The position numbers and the translations under genes were made by a program. Below the pieces are notes generated by a model. That model did not search any database. It was not told where the DNA came from and saw nothing but the letters and a program-made list of their open reading frames with translations. A stretch of 64,000 bases of DNA from Bradyrhizobium arachidis (GTDB lineage Bacteria; Pseudomonadota; Alphaproteobacteria; Rhizobiales; Xanthobacteraceae), in NCBI RefSeq assembly GCF_015291705.1, contig NZ_CP030050.1, positions 7,502,001-7,566,000 of the forward strand, in the 5' to 3' direction. The stretch's first letter is position 1; the number at the start of each line of letters is the position of its first letter. Below, in pieces: positions 1-8,112 of this stretch.

Positions 1-269
1 TATTTTTCCCTCCCCCGCCCCCTTGGCCAAGAAGAGATGCCTGCGTCCTATCTGCGCTACGCCAAACGGCGACGTAACGAAGCGCGAGTCCTCGTCAGCC
101 GCACCACACTCTACCGCATGGCCCGCGCCGGGCTCGTGGCAAGGGGCGGCGGGCGAGCGCTGCTATGGGGCGCAAACCGGACGCACGCTAAAGCCCCAGC
201 GAGGTTCGCTTGTGACCGTTGCGGCCATTCCCTCATTCACTCAGAACTGTGTGACGCTCAGAGCTGGTC

Positions 270-1298
270 TCACGCTTGGAAGGTCAGCTCGCGATATCTG
301 CTTTCGTACTCTCGCGCCATGCGACTTGCGAGGAAGCGCGCATCGAAGCGGGCGCGGACCTTTCTTCTATCCAGCCGGGCGGCTTCCTTGACGGCCTCGA
401 TCGCCTGCTCTTCGCTCTCCACGATGAAGCCTGTTACGCCGTCCTCCACCACTTCCGGCACGGATCCGGAACGGTAGGCAATCACAGGCGTCCCGCACGC
501 CATCGCCTCGATCATGACGAGGCCGAAGGGCTCGGGCCAATCGATCGGAAACAGCAAGGCGGCGGCCCCTGCCAGGAAAGGCTGCTTCCGGACTTCGTCC
601 ACCTCGCCGACGAGCTGGATCTTCTCGCCGTCGATCTCGGGTTCGAGCTTCTTCTTGAAATATGCCGTTTCCGAGCGGGGTATCTTGGCCGCAATCCGTA
701 GCGGCATCCGGACAGCGCGTGCGATGCGTATCGCAGCTTCCGGCCCCTTCTCGGCCGTGAGCCGCCCAAGAAAGGCGAGGTACGAACCCGGTTCGTAGGA
801 GGGCCGAAACAGATCCTTGGGCAGTCCGTGCGGAATCGTCGTGATCCAGTTCGCGTCCGGAAGCGGACGGCGCTGGTTGTCGGAGATCGAGACGAAACGG
901 GCCCGGTAGAAAGTCCCGATCACGTCGGATAAGCCAGGAAGGTCAAGCCGGCCGTGCATGGTCGTCAGAAACGGCACGCCGGTCCGGCTCAGCACCGGCA
1001 GCGGCAACCAATCGACATGGGAATGAATTACGTCGAAGTCACGCGCGCGCTCGGCGATGGCTTCGATCATCATCGCGCAGGCGGCGTTCGGATCGACGCC
1101 CCTTCGTCCCAGTCGCAGCGCGCGCGGCCACACCGGGTGAAGCTTGGCCTTCGTGCTCGAGTCGCCGCTGGCGAACAGAGTAACGTCGTGTCCGAGATCG
1201 ATCAGTTCGTTCACCAGCCAGGAGATTACTCGCTCGGTGCCGCCGTAAAGCTTCGGAGGAACGCTCTCGGCCAACGGGGCAAGCTGGGCGATTCGCAT
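270..1298 (-). CDS. GT4-type glycosyltransferase, cassette copy 1
   Basis: A 342-residue glycosyltransferase of the GT-B fold, GT4 (RfaB-like) family. It should move a sugar from a nucleotide-sugar to an unknown acceptor in the cytoplasm. The N-terminal acceptor half starts MRIAQLAPLAESVPPKLYGG with the Gly-Gly-Thr-Glu loop of GT4 enzymes. The C-terminal donor half has the EPFGLVMIEAMACGTPVIAY motif, including the E-x7-E pair that binds the nucleotide-sugar. The ATG at 1298 was chosen because the second copy at 48160 starts at the same residue; a longer in-frame start is not conserved. It lies 4 nt after the 44-residue gene and is nearly colinear with the copy at 48160-49188, with many scattered substitutions. 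The exact sugar cannot be read. Confidence 0.9.
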   Translation of the reverse strand: MRIAQLAPLAESVPPKLYGGTERVISWLVNELIDLGHDVTLFASGDSSTKAKLHPVWPRALRLGRRGVDPNAACAMMIEAIAERARDFDVIHSHVDWLPLPVLSRTGVPFLTTMHGRLDLPGLSDVIGTFYRARFVSISDNQRRPLPDANWITTIPHGLPKDLFRPSYEPGSYLAFLGRLTAEKGPEAAIRIARAVRMPLRIAAKIPRSETAYFKKKLEPEIDGEKIQLVGEVDEVRKQPFLAGAAALLFPIDWPEPFGLVMIEAMACGTPVIAYRSGSVPEVVEDGVTGFIVESEEQAIEAVKEAARLDRRKVRARFDARFLASRMAREYESRYRELTFQA

Positions 1299-1302
1299 CG
1301 AA

Positions 1303-1437
1303 CTAGGCCCTAAACGCGATGCGCAAGCCGACCACAATGACGGCGGAGATGAGGAACGAAATCGCGAGCAGCGTCCAACTGGGCCTTGTGCTTCCGTTGG
1401 CTGCGCGCGCGACGAGCATTTTCATACTCGTCAACAT
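1303..1437 (-). CDS. 44-residue single-pass membrane protein, cassette copy 1
   Basis: A very short gene between the 69-residue gene and the glycosyltransferase. The product has a basic N-terminus (MLTSMKMLVAR) and one hydrophobic segment (WTLLAISFLISAVIVVGL) ending in a short positive tail, as expected for a one-span inner-membrane peptide. Its start overlaps the stop of the upstream gene by 7 nt. That overlap, the exact length and the TM sequence all recur in the copy at 48022-48156, which is the main reason to call it real. Function unknown; position suggests a role with the glycosyltransferase. Confidence 0.65.
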   Translation of the reverse strand: MLTSMKMLVARAANGSTRPSWTLLAISFLISAVIVVGLRIAFRA

Positions 1438-1640
1438 TCGTCGCGGGGAAGCCGGTGTAGGTAGGCTATTCCGAAGCTGGCAAGCTCTTCGGTGCTGCTC
1501 TGTCGCTCTTCCCATCTCCTGTGCAGGTGGCGCTGTAGCAGGCAGCGCCGGCTATCGTCGGTGCCGACATCAGGATGCCGCGCGCGATACACCGTCCAGG
1601 CGGTCTCCGTGGCGTTCTTCAAGGTGACTTCGTCAATCAT
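1431..1640 (-). CDS. 69-residue conserved protein, cassette copy 1
   Basis: First gene of the cassette. The 69-residue product is soluble, basic and probably helical, with a central stretch rich in Arg and His (RRCLLQRHLHRRWEER). I do not recognise the family. The copy at 47819-48028 has the same length, start and end, with conservative changes (for example D/H and Q/E), which indicates selection on the protein. The start ATG at 1640 follows a GGAGAGTGAGG ribosome-binding region. It overlaps the 44-residue gene, so translation is probably coupled. Confidence 0.65.
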   Translation of the reverse strand: MIDEVTLKNATETAWTVYRARHPDVGTDDSRRCLLQRHLHRRWEERQSSTEELASFGIAYLHRLPRDEC

Positions 1641-1742
1641 GCCTCACTCTCCGGAGACAAACCCAGTCGTTGCCAACGCAAGGCGGTCAGCAAAGTTTCC
1701 AGTTTTTCCCGCCCCCGTAGCCAACCCGGAGAAAGCGCGCCT

Positions 1743-1886
1743 TCAGAATGCTTTTGCGCGAACTCGCTCGCGTGCCGCGCGTCGGCGCTGCAGACGTTGG
1801 CTTCGGCCGGCGCCCCTCGCAGCAGAAGTAAGGACGCCGGCTGCACCGAAGGCTCCGCTGGAGGCACAGTGCTCTCTATCCGCCAA
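1743..1886 (-). pseudogene. C-terminal relic of a winged-helix-like gene
   Basis: Downstream-end homology to the intact gene at 47311-47715. After a frameshift this stretch reads a basic tail (GRSQRLQRRRAARERVRAKAF) like GRSQRLQRRRAARKRARAKA in the other copy, then stops. The N-terminal DNA-binding half is missing; similarity ends near 1886, where sequence belonging to the transporter gene begins. It marks the break of the duplicated segment. Confidence 0.55.
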
Positions 1887-1932
1887 CCCCATCGTTACAA
1901 CGAAAGTTCATGCCTGCTGGCCCGAAGACGTT

Positions 1933-3297
1933 ATGCCGGACCCTTCAGCCGGCCAGAGCGTTGACCGCTCAATGGACGGAAACGGTTGGAGGTCGGACGT
2001 GGCGGCGAAGGCGGGTGCGGAGAAGAAGCCGATCGAAAATGAAGATCAGGACAGCTTCTTGCAGCGCTTGGGGCCCGGTCTCATCACGGGCGCTTCGGAC
2101 GACGATCCTTCCGGGATCGGCACCTATAGCCAGGCGGGCGCCCAGCTCGGTTTCGGCATCGGTTGGACGATGCTGATCACCTATCCGTTGATGGCTGCGA
2201 TCCAGGAAATCTCGGGACGGATCGGCCGCGTCACGGGCCACGGCATCGCCGGAAACGTCTGCCGAAATTTCCCCGCGCCCGTCATCTGGTCCATGATCGT
2301 CCTGCTCTTCGTCGCCAACACGATCAACGTCGCCGCCGACCTTGGGGCGATGGGCGACGCCCTCAAGCTTCTGATCGGCGGTCCGGCAACGCTCTACGTT
2401 GTGGTCTTCGGCGCGGTCTCGGTGATCGCGCAAATCTTCTTCAAGTATGAGCGTTACGTGGCCATTCTGAAGTGGCTGACGCTGGTGCTTTTCGCCTACG
2501 TGATCGCGCTGTTTTTGGCAAAGGTGCCTTGGGGCGAGGCTCTGAAAGGATTGCTCGTCCCAAATATCCAATGGAACGGGCCGTTTCTGACGACCCTAGT
2601 CGCGATCCTCGGGACGACGATCTCGCCCTATCTGTTTATCTGGCAGTCCTCTCAGGAGGCGGAGGATCAGCGGATCGATCCCGACAAGAAGCCGCTGAAA
2701 CGCGAGCCGCACAAGGAGGACGAGGAAGTCAAGCGGATCCGGATCGATACCCTGGTGGGCATGGCGGTATCGAACGTCATCGCCGTCGCCATCATCATGA
2801 CGACGGCCGCCACGTTGCACGCGTCCGGCAAGACCGACATCGAATCGTCCGCCCAGGCCGCCGAAGCCTTGAGGCCGGTCGCGGGAGCCCTGGCCGAGCT
2901 GATCTTCGCGCTCGGCATCATCGGGACGGGGTTGCTTGCGATCCCCGTCCTGGCCGGCTCGACCGCCTACGCGATCGGGGAGGGTCGCAAGTGGCCGGTG
3001 GGACTATCGCGAAAGCCGAAAGAAGCTGTCGCCTTCTACAGCGTGCTCGCACTATCGGTCGCGCTCGGTATCGCTCTCAACTTCACGGCCCTCGACCCGA
3101 TCAAGGCGCTTTACTGGAGCGCGGTCATCAACGGTGTGTTGGCTGCGCCGATCATGACGGTGATGATGTTGCTGGTGCGGCGAAAATCGGTCATGGGCGA
3201 CTTGGTGGTTTCGGGGACGGTCTATTGGCTCGGCTGGATCGCGACAGCGGCGATGTTCTTGTGCATCGTGGGCATGGCCTGCTCGATAGGGGGGTGA
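1933..3297 (+). CDS. NRAMP-family divalent metal transporter, divergent motifs
   Basis: A 454-residue polytopic inner-membrane protein of the NRAMP (SLC11) fold, proton- or gradient-driven metal uptake. TM1 carries DDDPSGIGTYSQ (residues 56-67), matching the metal-binding DPG(N/S) helix break. The TM6 position that is Met-Pro-His in Mn/Fe transporters reads Ser-Pro-Tyr (residues 231-233), so the soft-metal selecting methionine is absent. A highly charged loop of about 30 residues (QEAEDQRIDPDKKP onward) follows TM6. The reading frame stays open well upstream, but that part is antisense to the duplicated cassette, so ATG 1933 (or ATG 1972) is preferred. Family is confident; transported ion is not. 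Confidence 0.8.
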   Translation: MPDPSAGQSVDRSMDGNGWRSDVAAKAGAEKKPIENEDQDSFLQRLGPGLITGASDDDPSGIGTYSQAGAQLGFGIGWTMLITYPLMAAIQEISGRIGRVTGHGIAGNVCRNFPAPVIWSMIVLLFVANTINVAADLGAMGDALKLLIGGPATLYVVVFGAVSVIAQIFFKYERYVAILKWLTLVLFAYVIALFLAKVPWGEALKGLLVPNIQWNGPFLTTLVAILGTTISPYLFIWQSSQEAEDQRIDPDKKPLKREPHKEDEEVKRIRIDTLVGMAVSNVIAVAIIMTTAATLHASGKTDIESSAQAAEALRPVAGALAELIFALGIIGTGLLAIPVLAGSTAYAIGEGRKWPVGLSRKPKEAVAFYSVLALSVALGIALNFTALDPIKALYWSAVINGVLAAPIMTVMMLLVRRKSVMGDLVVSGTVYWLGWIATAAMFLCIVGMACSIGG

Positions 3298-4064
3298 GCG
3301 TATCCCCGGCAGTATCGCCGCCAAGCGATCGGTCTGCGAACGACAACCAAGTCTGGCGGACTTGATTGGAGCCATTTCCCGACGGCTGGTGGGCCTCTCC
3401 GTGAAAATCCGGCAGTCAGTCTCCCACGCAATCACCTCGGCCTCGGTGGGCGAGGCGCTCCGCCAGTTCGGCGCGGCTGAGCCCGCGCGCGATCCTGAAC
3501 GCCAGCACACGGTGACGATTTTGCGCGCGGCGTAGGCGCCGGTGGCTGAGAGACCGATTGCGCTCCACCTGCACTAGCAAGTGAGCGCGGTCATGGCCGA
3601 TCCACTTCGCAGAGCAATCAATCCGCGTCGAACCGTCTCGGTGCGTGAGCACGCACGTGTCGAGCATTGTGGCGGAACGGCCCCAAGCCCATCTCCAGGC
3701 TGGCAGGTGACGAGCCGGGGCCGCCAGCGCACCTTAACTCAACGCATGCGCTGGCAGTAATCTCGGCCACGGGATTCCTCTTCGTCTGTACGAAAATGAA
3801 CCGGGATTGCAGATTAAATTCGAGACGACCGGGTTAGAGGAAAGACGGCTCCGGTTGACCCGGGGGGGACCCGGAGCCGCCCCGCCAACCCTTCGGGCCA
3901 GTCCGCGAGAAGGGCTAACGAGCAACCAAATTTCACCGCCGCTGTGTTGTTCCTGCTGGTCCGTAGGCAGTCGTGAGACCTAATCATTTGAAGCAAGTTG
4001 GGCGCGATCAGAACAAAGGTGATCGCGAAGCGTTTATGCCGCGCAACGCAAACCGGAGGTTGTC
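3298..4064. other. intergenic, no convincing gene
   Basis: A 767-bp gap. Around 3541-3600 it contains a stretch (GAGAGACC..TTGCGCTCC..) resembling the leader of the gene at 5156, followed by a 55-codon reading frame at 3593-3760 with no recognisable product. This may be the relic of a paralogue. A well placed AGGAGG-like site at its right end belongs to the gene at 4065. Confidence 0.4.
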
Positions 4065-4439
4065 ATGATCAAGAAGGCGTTTTTCGCTCTCAGTGTCGCA
4101 GCGGTGCTTGCTCTGGTGCCTAGTGCAGCGTCCGCCCAACGCGGCTTTCATGGAGGATGGCACGGCGGCGGTTGGCATGGCGGCGGTTGGGGAGGCGGTT
4201 GGCGCGGCGGCGGTTGGCGCGGCGGCGGATGGGGAGCACCAGCTGTGGGCATAGGTCTCGGCCTTGGGCTCGCCAGCGCGGCAGCTTGGGGACCCGGCTG
4301 GGGGTGGGGAGGACCCGCTTGGGGACCGGGCTGGGGAGCGCCGGGTTGGAGTTACGCAGCGTATGGCGGTTGCACGCGATGGCGTCGCGTCTGGACTGGC
4401 TGGGGTTGGAGGCTCAGACCAGTGAATGTGTGTTGGTGA
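4065..4439 (+). CDS. exported Gly/Trp-rich protein
   Basis: 124 residues. A signal peptide (MIKKAFFALSVAAVLALVPS, cleavage after ASA) leads a low-complexity mature part built from Gly-Gly-Trp and His-Gly-Gly units, then Trp/Pro-rich blocks, and a C-terminus with two cysteines (GGCTRW and NVCW). Such proteins are common in Bradyrhizobium and related genera and are sometimes labelled sulfur-globule-like; function is unknown. The start has a good site (CCGGAGGTTGTC) just upstream. The repeats in codons 32-60 are nearly identical at DNA level, so copy number may vary between strains. Confidence 0.8.
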   Translation: MIKKAFFALSVAAVLALVPSAASAQRGFHGGWHGGGWHGGGWGGGWRGGGWRGGGWGAPAVGIGLGLGLASAAAWGPGWGWGGPAWGPGWGAPGWSYAAYGGCTRWRRVWTGWGWRLRPVNVCW

Positions 4440-4490
4440 GATGCGCGATCGACTGACGCCCGCAGTAGGTGGATCAGTCGGCTAACTTGA

Positions 4491-4604
4491 TTATCGAGCA
4501 GGTCTGGCCCGGAGACAGCAGCGGACATAGGTGCCGCTCACGTGCAGCCCCAGCCAACCCTTGTCGATGGCGTACTGGACGCACGCGCCGAACTCCGCTG
4601 GGCC
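4491..4604 (-). pseudogene. decayed copy of the 24003 orphan gene
   Basis: The translation GPAEFGACVQYAIDKGWLGL then HVSGTYVR matches GPEFGAGIRYAVQHGWLEL then HESGTYVR of the intact gene at 24003-24287. Only the C-terminal part is present: before 4604 the similarity stops and a palindrome (4636-4670) lies there. No start codon or N-terminal domain remains. Confidence 0.6.
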
Positions 4605-4635
4605 AGCATCATGCCCTTGGCCCGAACAGCTTTCT

Positions 4636-4670
4636 CGGCCCCAACTTTGCCCGCCGGCCAGTTGGGGCCG
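4636..4670. repeat. palindrome family copy 1
   Basis: CGGCCCCAACT (4636-4646) pairs perfectly with AGTTGGGGCCG (4660-4670) and is followed by CCTTTT. The same arms recur at 4836-4868 and, with one mismatch, at 23799-23833. It can act as a terminator, but its recurrence suggests a dispersed repeat. Confidence 0.65.
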
Positions 4671-4835
4671 CCTTTTGGGACGAGGCGGTGCGACGTGCTT
4701 GGAATTCCCAAGTTCCGACGCAACCCGGTCGCGCCACCCCATACATCTGTTGCCATATCGCTAGAACGCCCGAGCCCTGTGCACGTTGGGCCATGGGGCT
4801 AGCATCACCCCATCAGGCTGGCCCCCGCGTAGTCT

Positions 4836-4868
4836 CGGCCCCAACTCAGCCCCCCCGAGTTGGGGCCG
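4836..4868. repeat. palindrome family copy 2
   Basis: Perfect 11-bp arms CGGCCCCAACT and AGTTGGGGCCG around 11 nt, followed by CTTTTCTT. A TTGCCATATCGC block lies about 85 bp before it, as it also does before the copy at 23799. Confidence 0.65.
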
Positions 4869-5001
4869 CTTTTCTTGAGACGCCATCAAGCAGCTCTGTC
4901 CGCTGACTAGCGCACAATGGCGGCCTTGCTCAAAATCGGGAGGAGAACCGGCTACGCGCCGACAACCTCGAGGCCAAGCTGATACCTACCGAGACAGGAC
5001 G

Positions 5002-5055
5002 ATGAAGGACACTTATCGTGCTCTTCTTGTCACTCTCAGAGGATTGACTGCTAAG
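5002..5055 (+). pseudogene. 5' relic of the 24570 orphan gene
   Basis: Starts MKDTYRALLVTLRG, matching MKTYRALVLTLEG of the intact gene at 24570. After about 14 codons the similarity ends and the frame continues into the leader of the gene at 5156. Probably a truncated paralogue. Confidence 0.5.
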
Positions 5056-5155
5056 CCGCCACCGAACAGCGTTGTTCTTTCACCGCCCGGTCCGCGGCTT
5101 CAATCGGTGACGGAGAGACCAGTTGCGCTCCCGCCTAAACAAGGGAGCAATGGTC

Positions 5156-5452
5156 ATGCCGATTTCACGGCTGATTGCGAATATTGATCTTACCCGCGAA
5201 CAAGAACACGTTCTTGAACTGGCCTTCAACCACGCCCTGCGCAAGCTCGACTTGGTGGATCGAAGCGATCCGATTTGTGATCTAGTAGCCAAGAGGATGA
5301 TCGGCATTCACAGGCGCGGCGTTAGTGATGCCGTCGCTCTGGCCGAGATGACAGTCCGGGAAATCAGAGCGCCCCTGTTTGGCGTTCTTCCGGCTTCATT
5401 GTCTCTCCGGCGGCGCGACCGCCAAGCAACTTACCCAGCGTGCCCGTCCTGA
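5156..5452 (+). CDS. conserved orphan protein, paralogue of 25726
   Basis: 98 residues. The core (ALRKLDLVDRSDPICDLVAK then RMIGIHRRGVSDAVALAEM) shares the pattern of the gene at 25726-25950 (DRDDPLAEMIAKRIIKIAQSGV), a short helical family common in Bradyrhizobium and of unknown function. ATG 5156 is preferred: the paralogue begins at a comparable position and GGGAGCAATGG lies upstream. The last 25 residues (Arg/Ser-rich) have no counterpart in the paralogue, so the natural stop may have been lost. It runs 22 bp into the convergent gene at 5431. Confidence 0.6.
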   Translation: MPISRLIANIDLTREQEHVLELAFNHALRKLDLVDRSDPICDLVAKRMIGIHRRGVSDAVALAEMTVREIRAPLFGVLPASLSLRRRDRQATYPACPS

Positions 5453-5577
5453 TGCTTGCGAAATTTGTCGATGAACTCGCGCTGCTGATCGGCATATTCT
5501 TGCGCGACCTCGCGAGCTTCTTCCTCGCGCGATTTCGCTGGTTCCGTAGGCTTCTTGGACTTCCTGTCCTCCGACAT
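5431..5577 (-). CDS. 48-residue charged helical protein
   Basis: Product begins MSEDRKSKKPTEPAKSREEE and continues as a charged amphipathic helix (EVAQEYADQQREFIDKFRKH). The start is preceded by TTCGGAGCCAGC, a good site. It is of a type widespread in Bradyrhizobium as small unannotated proteins, function unknown. The protein-like heptad spacing and the ribosome-binding site support it; reading frames on the other strand here are not convincing. Confidence 0.6.
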   Translation of the reverse strand: MSEDRKSKKPTEPAKSREEEAREVAQEYADQQREFIDKFRKHQDGHAG

Positions 5578-5691
5578 GCTGGCTCCGAAGCAATTTCAGG
5601 CTGTCGGCCAACGGTCGCTGTGTCGGGTCGTTCCTCGTTCCAAGAATGAATTGTGCATTTGTGAACTTTGGAACGTGGCCTCGCATCCCGC

Positions 5692-5928
5692 CTATTTGCG
5701 GCTGAGCCGTTTGGCGTTGGCCGCAACCTTCCTTCGATACTGCGCGACAATCTTGTCTCCGGATGCCCCGGCCATCAGGCTTTTACCGGCCTTCGCCGCC
5801 GCAAAGATTTTCTCACTCACCATGAGTTGGGCTTCACGTTGAGCGGCTTTGCCGCCACGCATCAGTTTCGCCATCCGTAGGGCGATCACGCGGTTGCTTT
5901 CCAGCCCGAGCATCATCCAGTTCCACAT
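5692..5928 (-). CDS. 78-residue conserved basic protein
   Basis: MWNWMMLGLESNRVIALRMA then an Ala/Lys-rich helix with AQLMVSEKIFAAAKAGKSLM and a C-terminal AQYRRKVAANAKRLSRK. The type (aromatic start, then helix rich in Ala and Lys) is common in Bradyrhizobium genomes as a short orphan protein. No domain is recognised. It stands alone, with the 48-residue gene 114 bp downstream on the same strand. Confidence 0.65.
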   Translation of the reverse strand: MWNWMMLGLESNRVIALRMAKLMRGGKAAQREAQLMVSEKIFAAAKAGKSLMAGASGDKIVAQYRRKVAANAKRLSRK

Positions 5929-6178
5929 GCGGCGATATTCCTAGCCAAAGCAATATTCCTCGGATCATGAACGACCCCGGTGTGCGCGGGGTCCAATCAA
6001 AGCCGCGTGGCTTATCACGACGGCAATCGCTGCGGATCATTCTGTCGGTAACGCGCGTCCCTATAAGCTAAAGGGTTCCTTCACCTTGCCTTAGGGAACA
6101 CCCGAACTGGTAATAGCTCGGCCCCATTTCGCGCTGAATATCAAACCGCTGCTGCTGGGGGCCAAACGGAGATGTCCG

Positions 6179-6343
6179 ATGGGTGCGGCAGGTTGGCGCT
6201 TTGCGCATATGAAGAGAACTCTCCGCTCCCGGGCGGTCTTTATCAGCGTGCTGGAAGAGTTGCCCCTTATCTGCCCGGTGGCGGTCGCAATCGGCTCGCT
6301 GATCATGATCGGCATCACTCTCTGCAAGGATTGGCCGCAGTGA
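6179..6343 (+). CDS. 54-residue single-pass membrane protein
   Basis: Reads MGAAGWRFAHMKRTLRSRAV followed by a hydrophobic span (LICPVAVAIGSLIMIGITL) and ends CKDWPQ. Basic residues before the span suggest the N-terminus stays inside. ACGGAGATGTCCG precedes the ATG. An alternative start is the ATG at 6209. No known family. Confidence 0.45.
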   Translation: MGAAGWRFAHMKRTLRSRAVFISVLEELPLICPVAVAIGSLIMIGITLCKDWPQ

Positions 6344-6346
6344 GGC

Positions 6347-6386
6347 CTCGATCATCTACCGAATGACTCGATCATCTACCGAATGA
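6347..6386. repeat. perfect tandem duplication of a 20-mer
   Basis: The 20-mer beginning CTCGATCATCTACC occurs twice head to tail with no mismatch. It is in the gap between the small membrane protein and the AraC-type gene; the remaining 6387-6673 shows no gene. Confidence 0.9.
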
Positions 6387-6673
6387 TCTGCAATCTTCTC
6401 GTAGCCGTTACGCGGAAATCTTTTCGTGCAGTTACGGCATTTCCCGCATCATCGCAACCTCGATGCGAACCGTGTCAGCATCGAAAGTCTGACGGGAAAT
6501 TCCTCGACATTTTCTTGAAGTCCTACCTTGTAATCCACCTTACAGCTGCACCGAAGCGCAGTCCGATATAGTCTCATTCTGAGGCGTCTTGGCGTCATTC
6601 GAGGAATTTACAGATATTTGTCGGGCGGCTCAGTCGTACTTGCGTGGTTGAGCAGCGAAACGGGAGGCCGGGC

Positions 6674-7687
6674 ATGCCAACGTCATCTGCCCTTTTGCGA
6701 TGGTCAACCGAGATGCTGCCGGAGCGCGCTCGATTCTCCACGTTCCGTGAGGAGTTTGCGCGGCTGAACCTCGCCTTGGATGTGATAGATCACAGCGGCG
6801 GCCGTCCGCGTATCGACGTCACCTACTTGTCACTCGGCGCGGTTGGCGTTTGTAGCATTGTCACCACGCCGGTGGAGTTCATCCGCTGCAAGCACCACCT
6901 CAAGGATAGCCGTGACCAATTCGGACTGAACATCGTCGAGGCTGGACCGGTCCAATTTACAAATGCTGGCCAGGAACATGTCTATGATGCCGGCTCCGCT
7001 TGTTTGGTTGACCGGGGAAGGCCGCTGCGAGTATTTGGGTCGCGTGGCGCCAGCGTCAAGTTCGTGACCGTGCAGGCTGCCGCCCTTAGGTCTCTGGTTG
7101 CGCAGCCGGAAGATCTTTCAGGTCGGCCGGTGCATCGCGGACCGGCGCTTAGACTGCTCGGCCGCTACCTGCGGTCGCTCGCATCCTTCAAGGAACCTCC
7201 GTCATCAAAACTTGCCTCCACCGTCGGCGTACATCTCCTCGATCTCGTGGCCGCAACGCTCGGGCCGACCGCCGAAGCTGCAAACATCGTTACGCAGCGG
7301 GGTGTGAAGGCGGCCAAGCTTCAGGCGATCCTGGCGGAGGTCGCGCAACGCTTCGGCGATCCCAATTTCGATCTGGACAATGTTGCTGGAACGCTCGGTA
7401 TGTCGCGGCGATACGTGCAAAAATTGCTCGAGGGGAGCGGAAAGTCGTTCACCGAGCACCTTGCAGGGTGTCGGCTTGAGCGCGCCTTCGGGATGTTGAC
7501 TGACCCGCACCATCTGCATTTGGCCATCATCGATATCGCGTTTGCAGTCGGCTTTGGTGACCTTTCTCATTTCAATCGCTCGTTCCGCCGACGCTTCGGC
7601 GAGACGCCATCAGGCGTGCGCGCCGCATCAATCGTGCGGCAGAAGTCATCCAGCGCCCCCTCACAATGCGCTGGCGACGGCCGCTGA
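6674..7687 (+). CDS. AraC-family transcriptional regulator
   Basis: 337 residues. The N-terminal half fits the AraC-binding-domain-like fold used for effector sensing. The C-terminal ~110 residues form the double helix-turn-helix DNA-binding domain: first HTH around NVAGTLGMSRRYVQKLLEGS and second around IAFAVGFGDLSHFNRSFRRR, with the family signature F-G-E-T-P-S. ATG 6674 was chosen over the GTG 30 nt upstream because AACGGGAGGCCGGGC directly precedes it. The gene is isolated, so its target is not evident. Confidence 0.88.
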   Translation: MPTSSALLRWSTEMLPERARFSTFREEFARLNLALDVIDHSGGRPRIDVTYLSLGAVGVCSIVTTPVEFIRCKHHLKDSRDQFGLNIVEAGPVQFTNAGQEHVYDAGSACLVDRGRPLRVFGSRGASVKFVTVQAAALRSLVAQPEDLSGRPVHRGPALRLLGRYLRSLASFKEPPSSKLASTVGVHLLDLVAATLGPTAEAANIVTQRGVKAAKLQAILAEVAQRFGDPNFDLDNVAGTLGMSRRYVQKLLEGSGKSFTEHLAGCRLERAFGMLTDPHHLHLAIIDIAFAVGFGDLSHFNRSFRRRFGETPSGVRAASIVRQKSSSAPSQCAGDGR

Positions 7688-8112
7688 AACGCGGATACGC
7701 CCCGGAAGCGGTGGCGCGAGGCATCATGGGCAAGGCCGCAGGAAGGGCCGTACAGGAGTCTAGGCGCGCCGGCTACCGGACATCGAGCAAGGCCACGCCA
7801 GCGCATAGGAGACCCGCAGGAAGGGCCATAGAGCAAAGCCGAAATGCGCGGTTAGAGCCTTTAGCATCTCCTCCATCGTCCGGCGCTCCTCCTGGCCAAG
7901 CTTACCAATACAAAACTCAACTGCCGTTAGTGGCAGGTTCCCGTGACTGTCGGCGATCCCTTGTTGAGCTGAGAGCGAAATCGCGAAGATCGGCCACCCG
8001 GCGGCTTGCGAGCCGCTAGCAGCTTGGACCGCCCGAAAATAGACGGTTAGGAACGTACGCTCCTAACGCGGGTTTCAGACTTGTTTCTGCGCGGTTCAAG
8101 AGAACATCCGCG
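7688..8112. other. intergenic with a short direct repeat
   Basis: 425 bp without a convincing gene. CCGCAGGAAGGGCC occurs at 7736-7749 and again at 7814-7827. The frame open here on the plus strand is Arg/Ser/Pro-rich noise. Confidence 0.4.

Noticed and set aside
1..269. Plus-strand frames from 23 and 37 at the left edge
   Set aside because: Arg/Ser-rich, no domain, and overlap the glycosyltransferase on the other strand; no supported gene.
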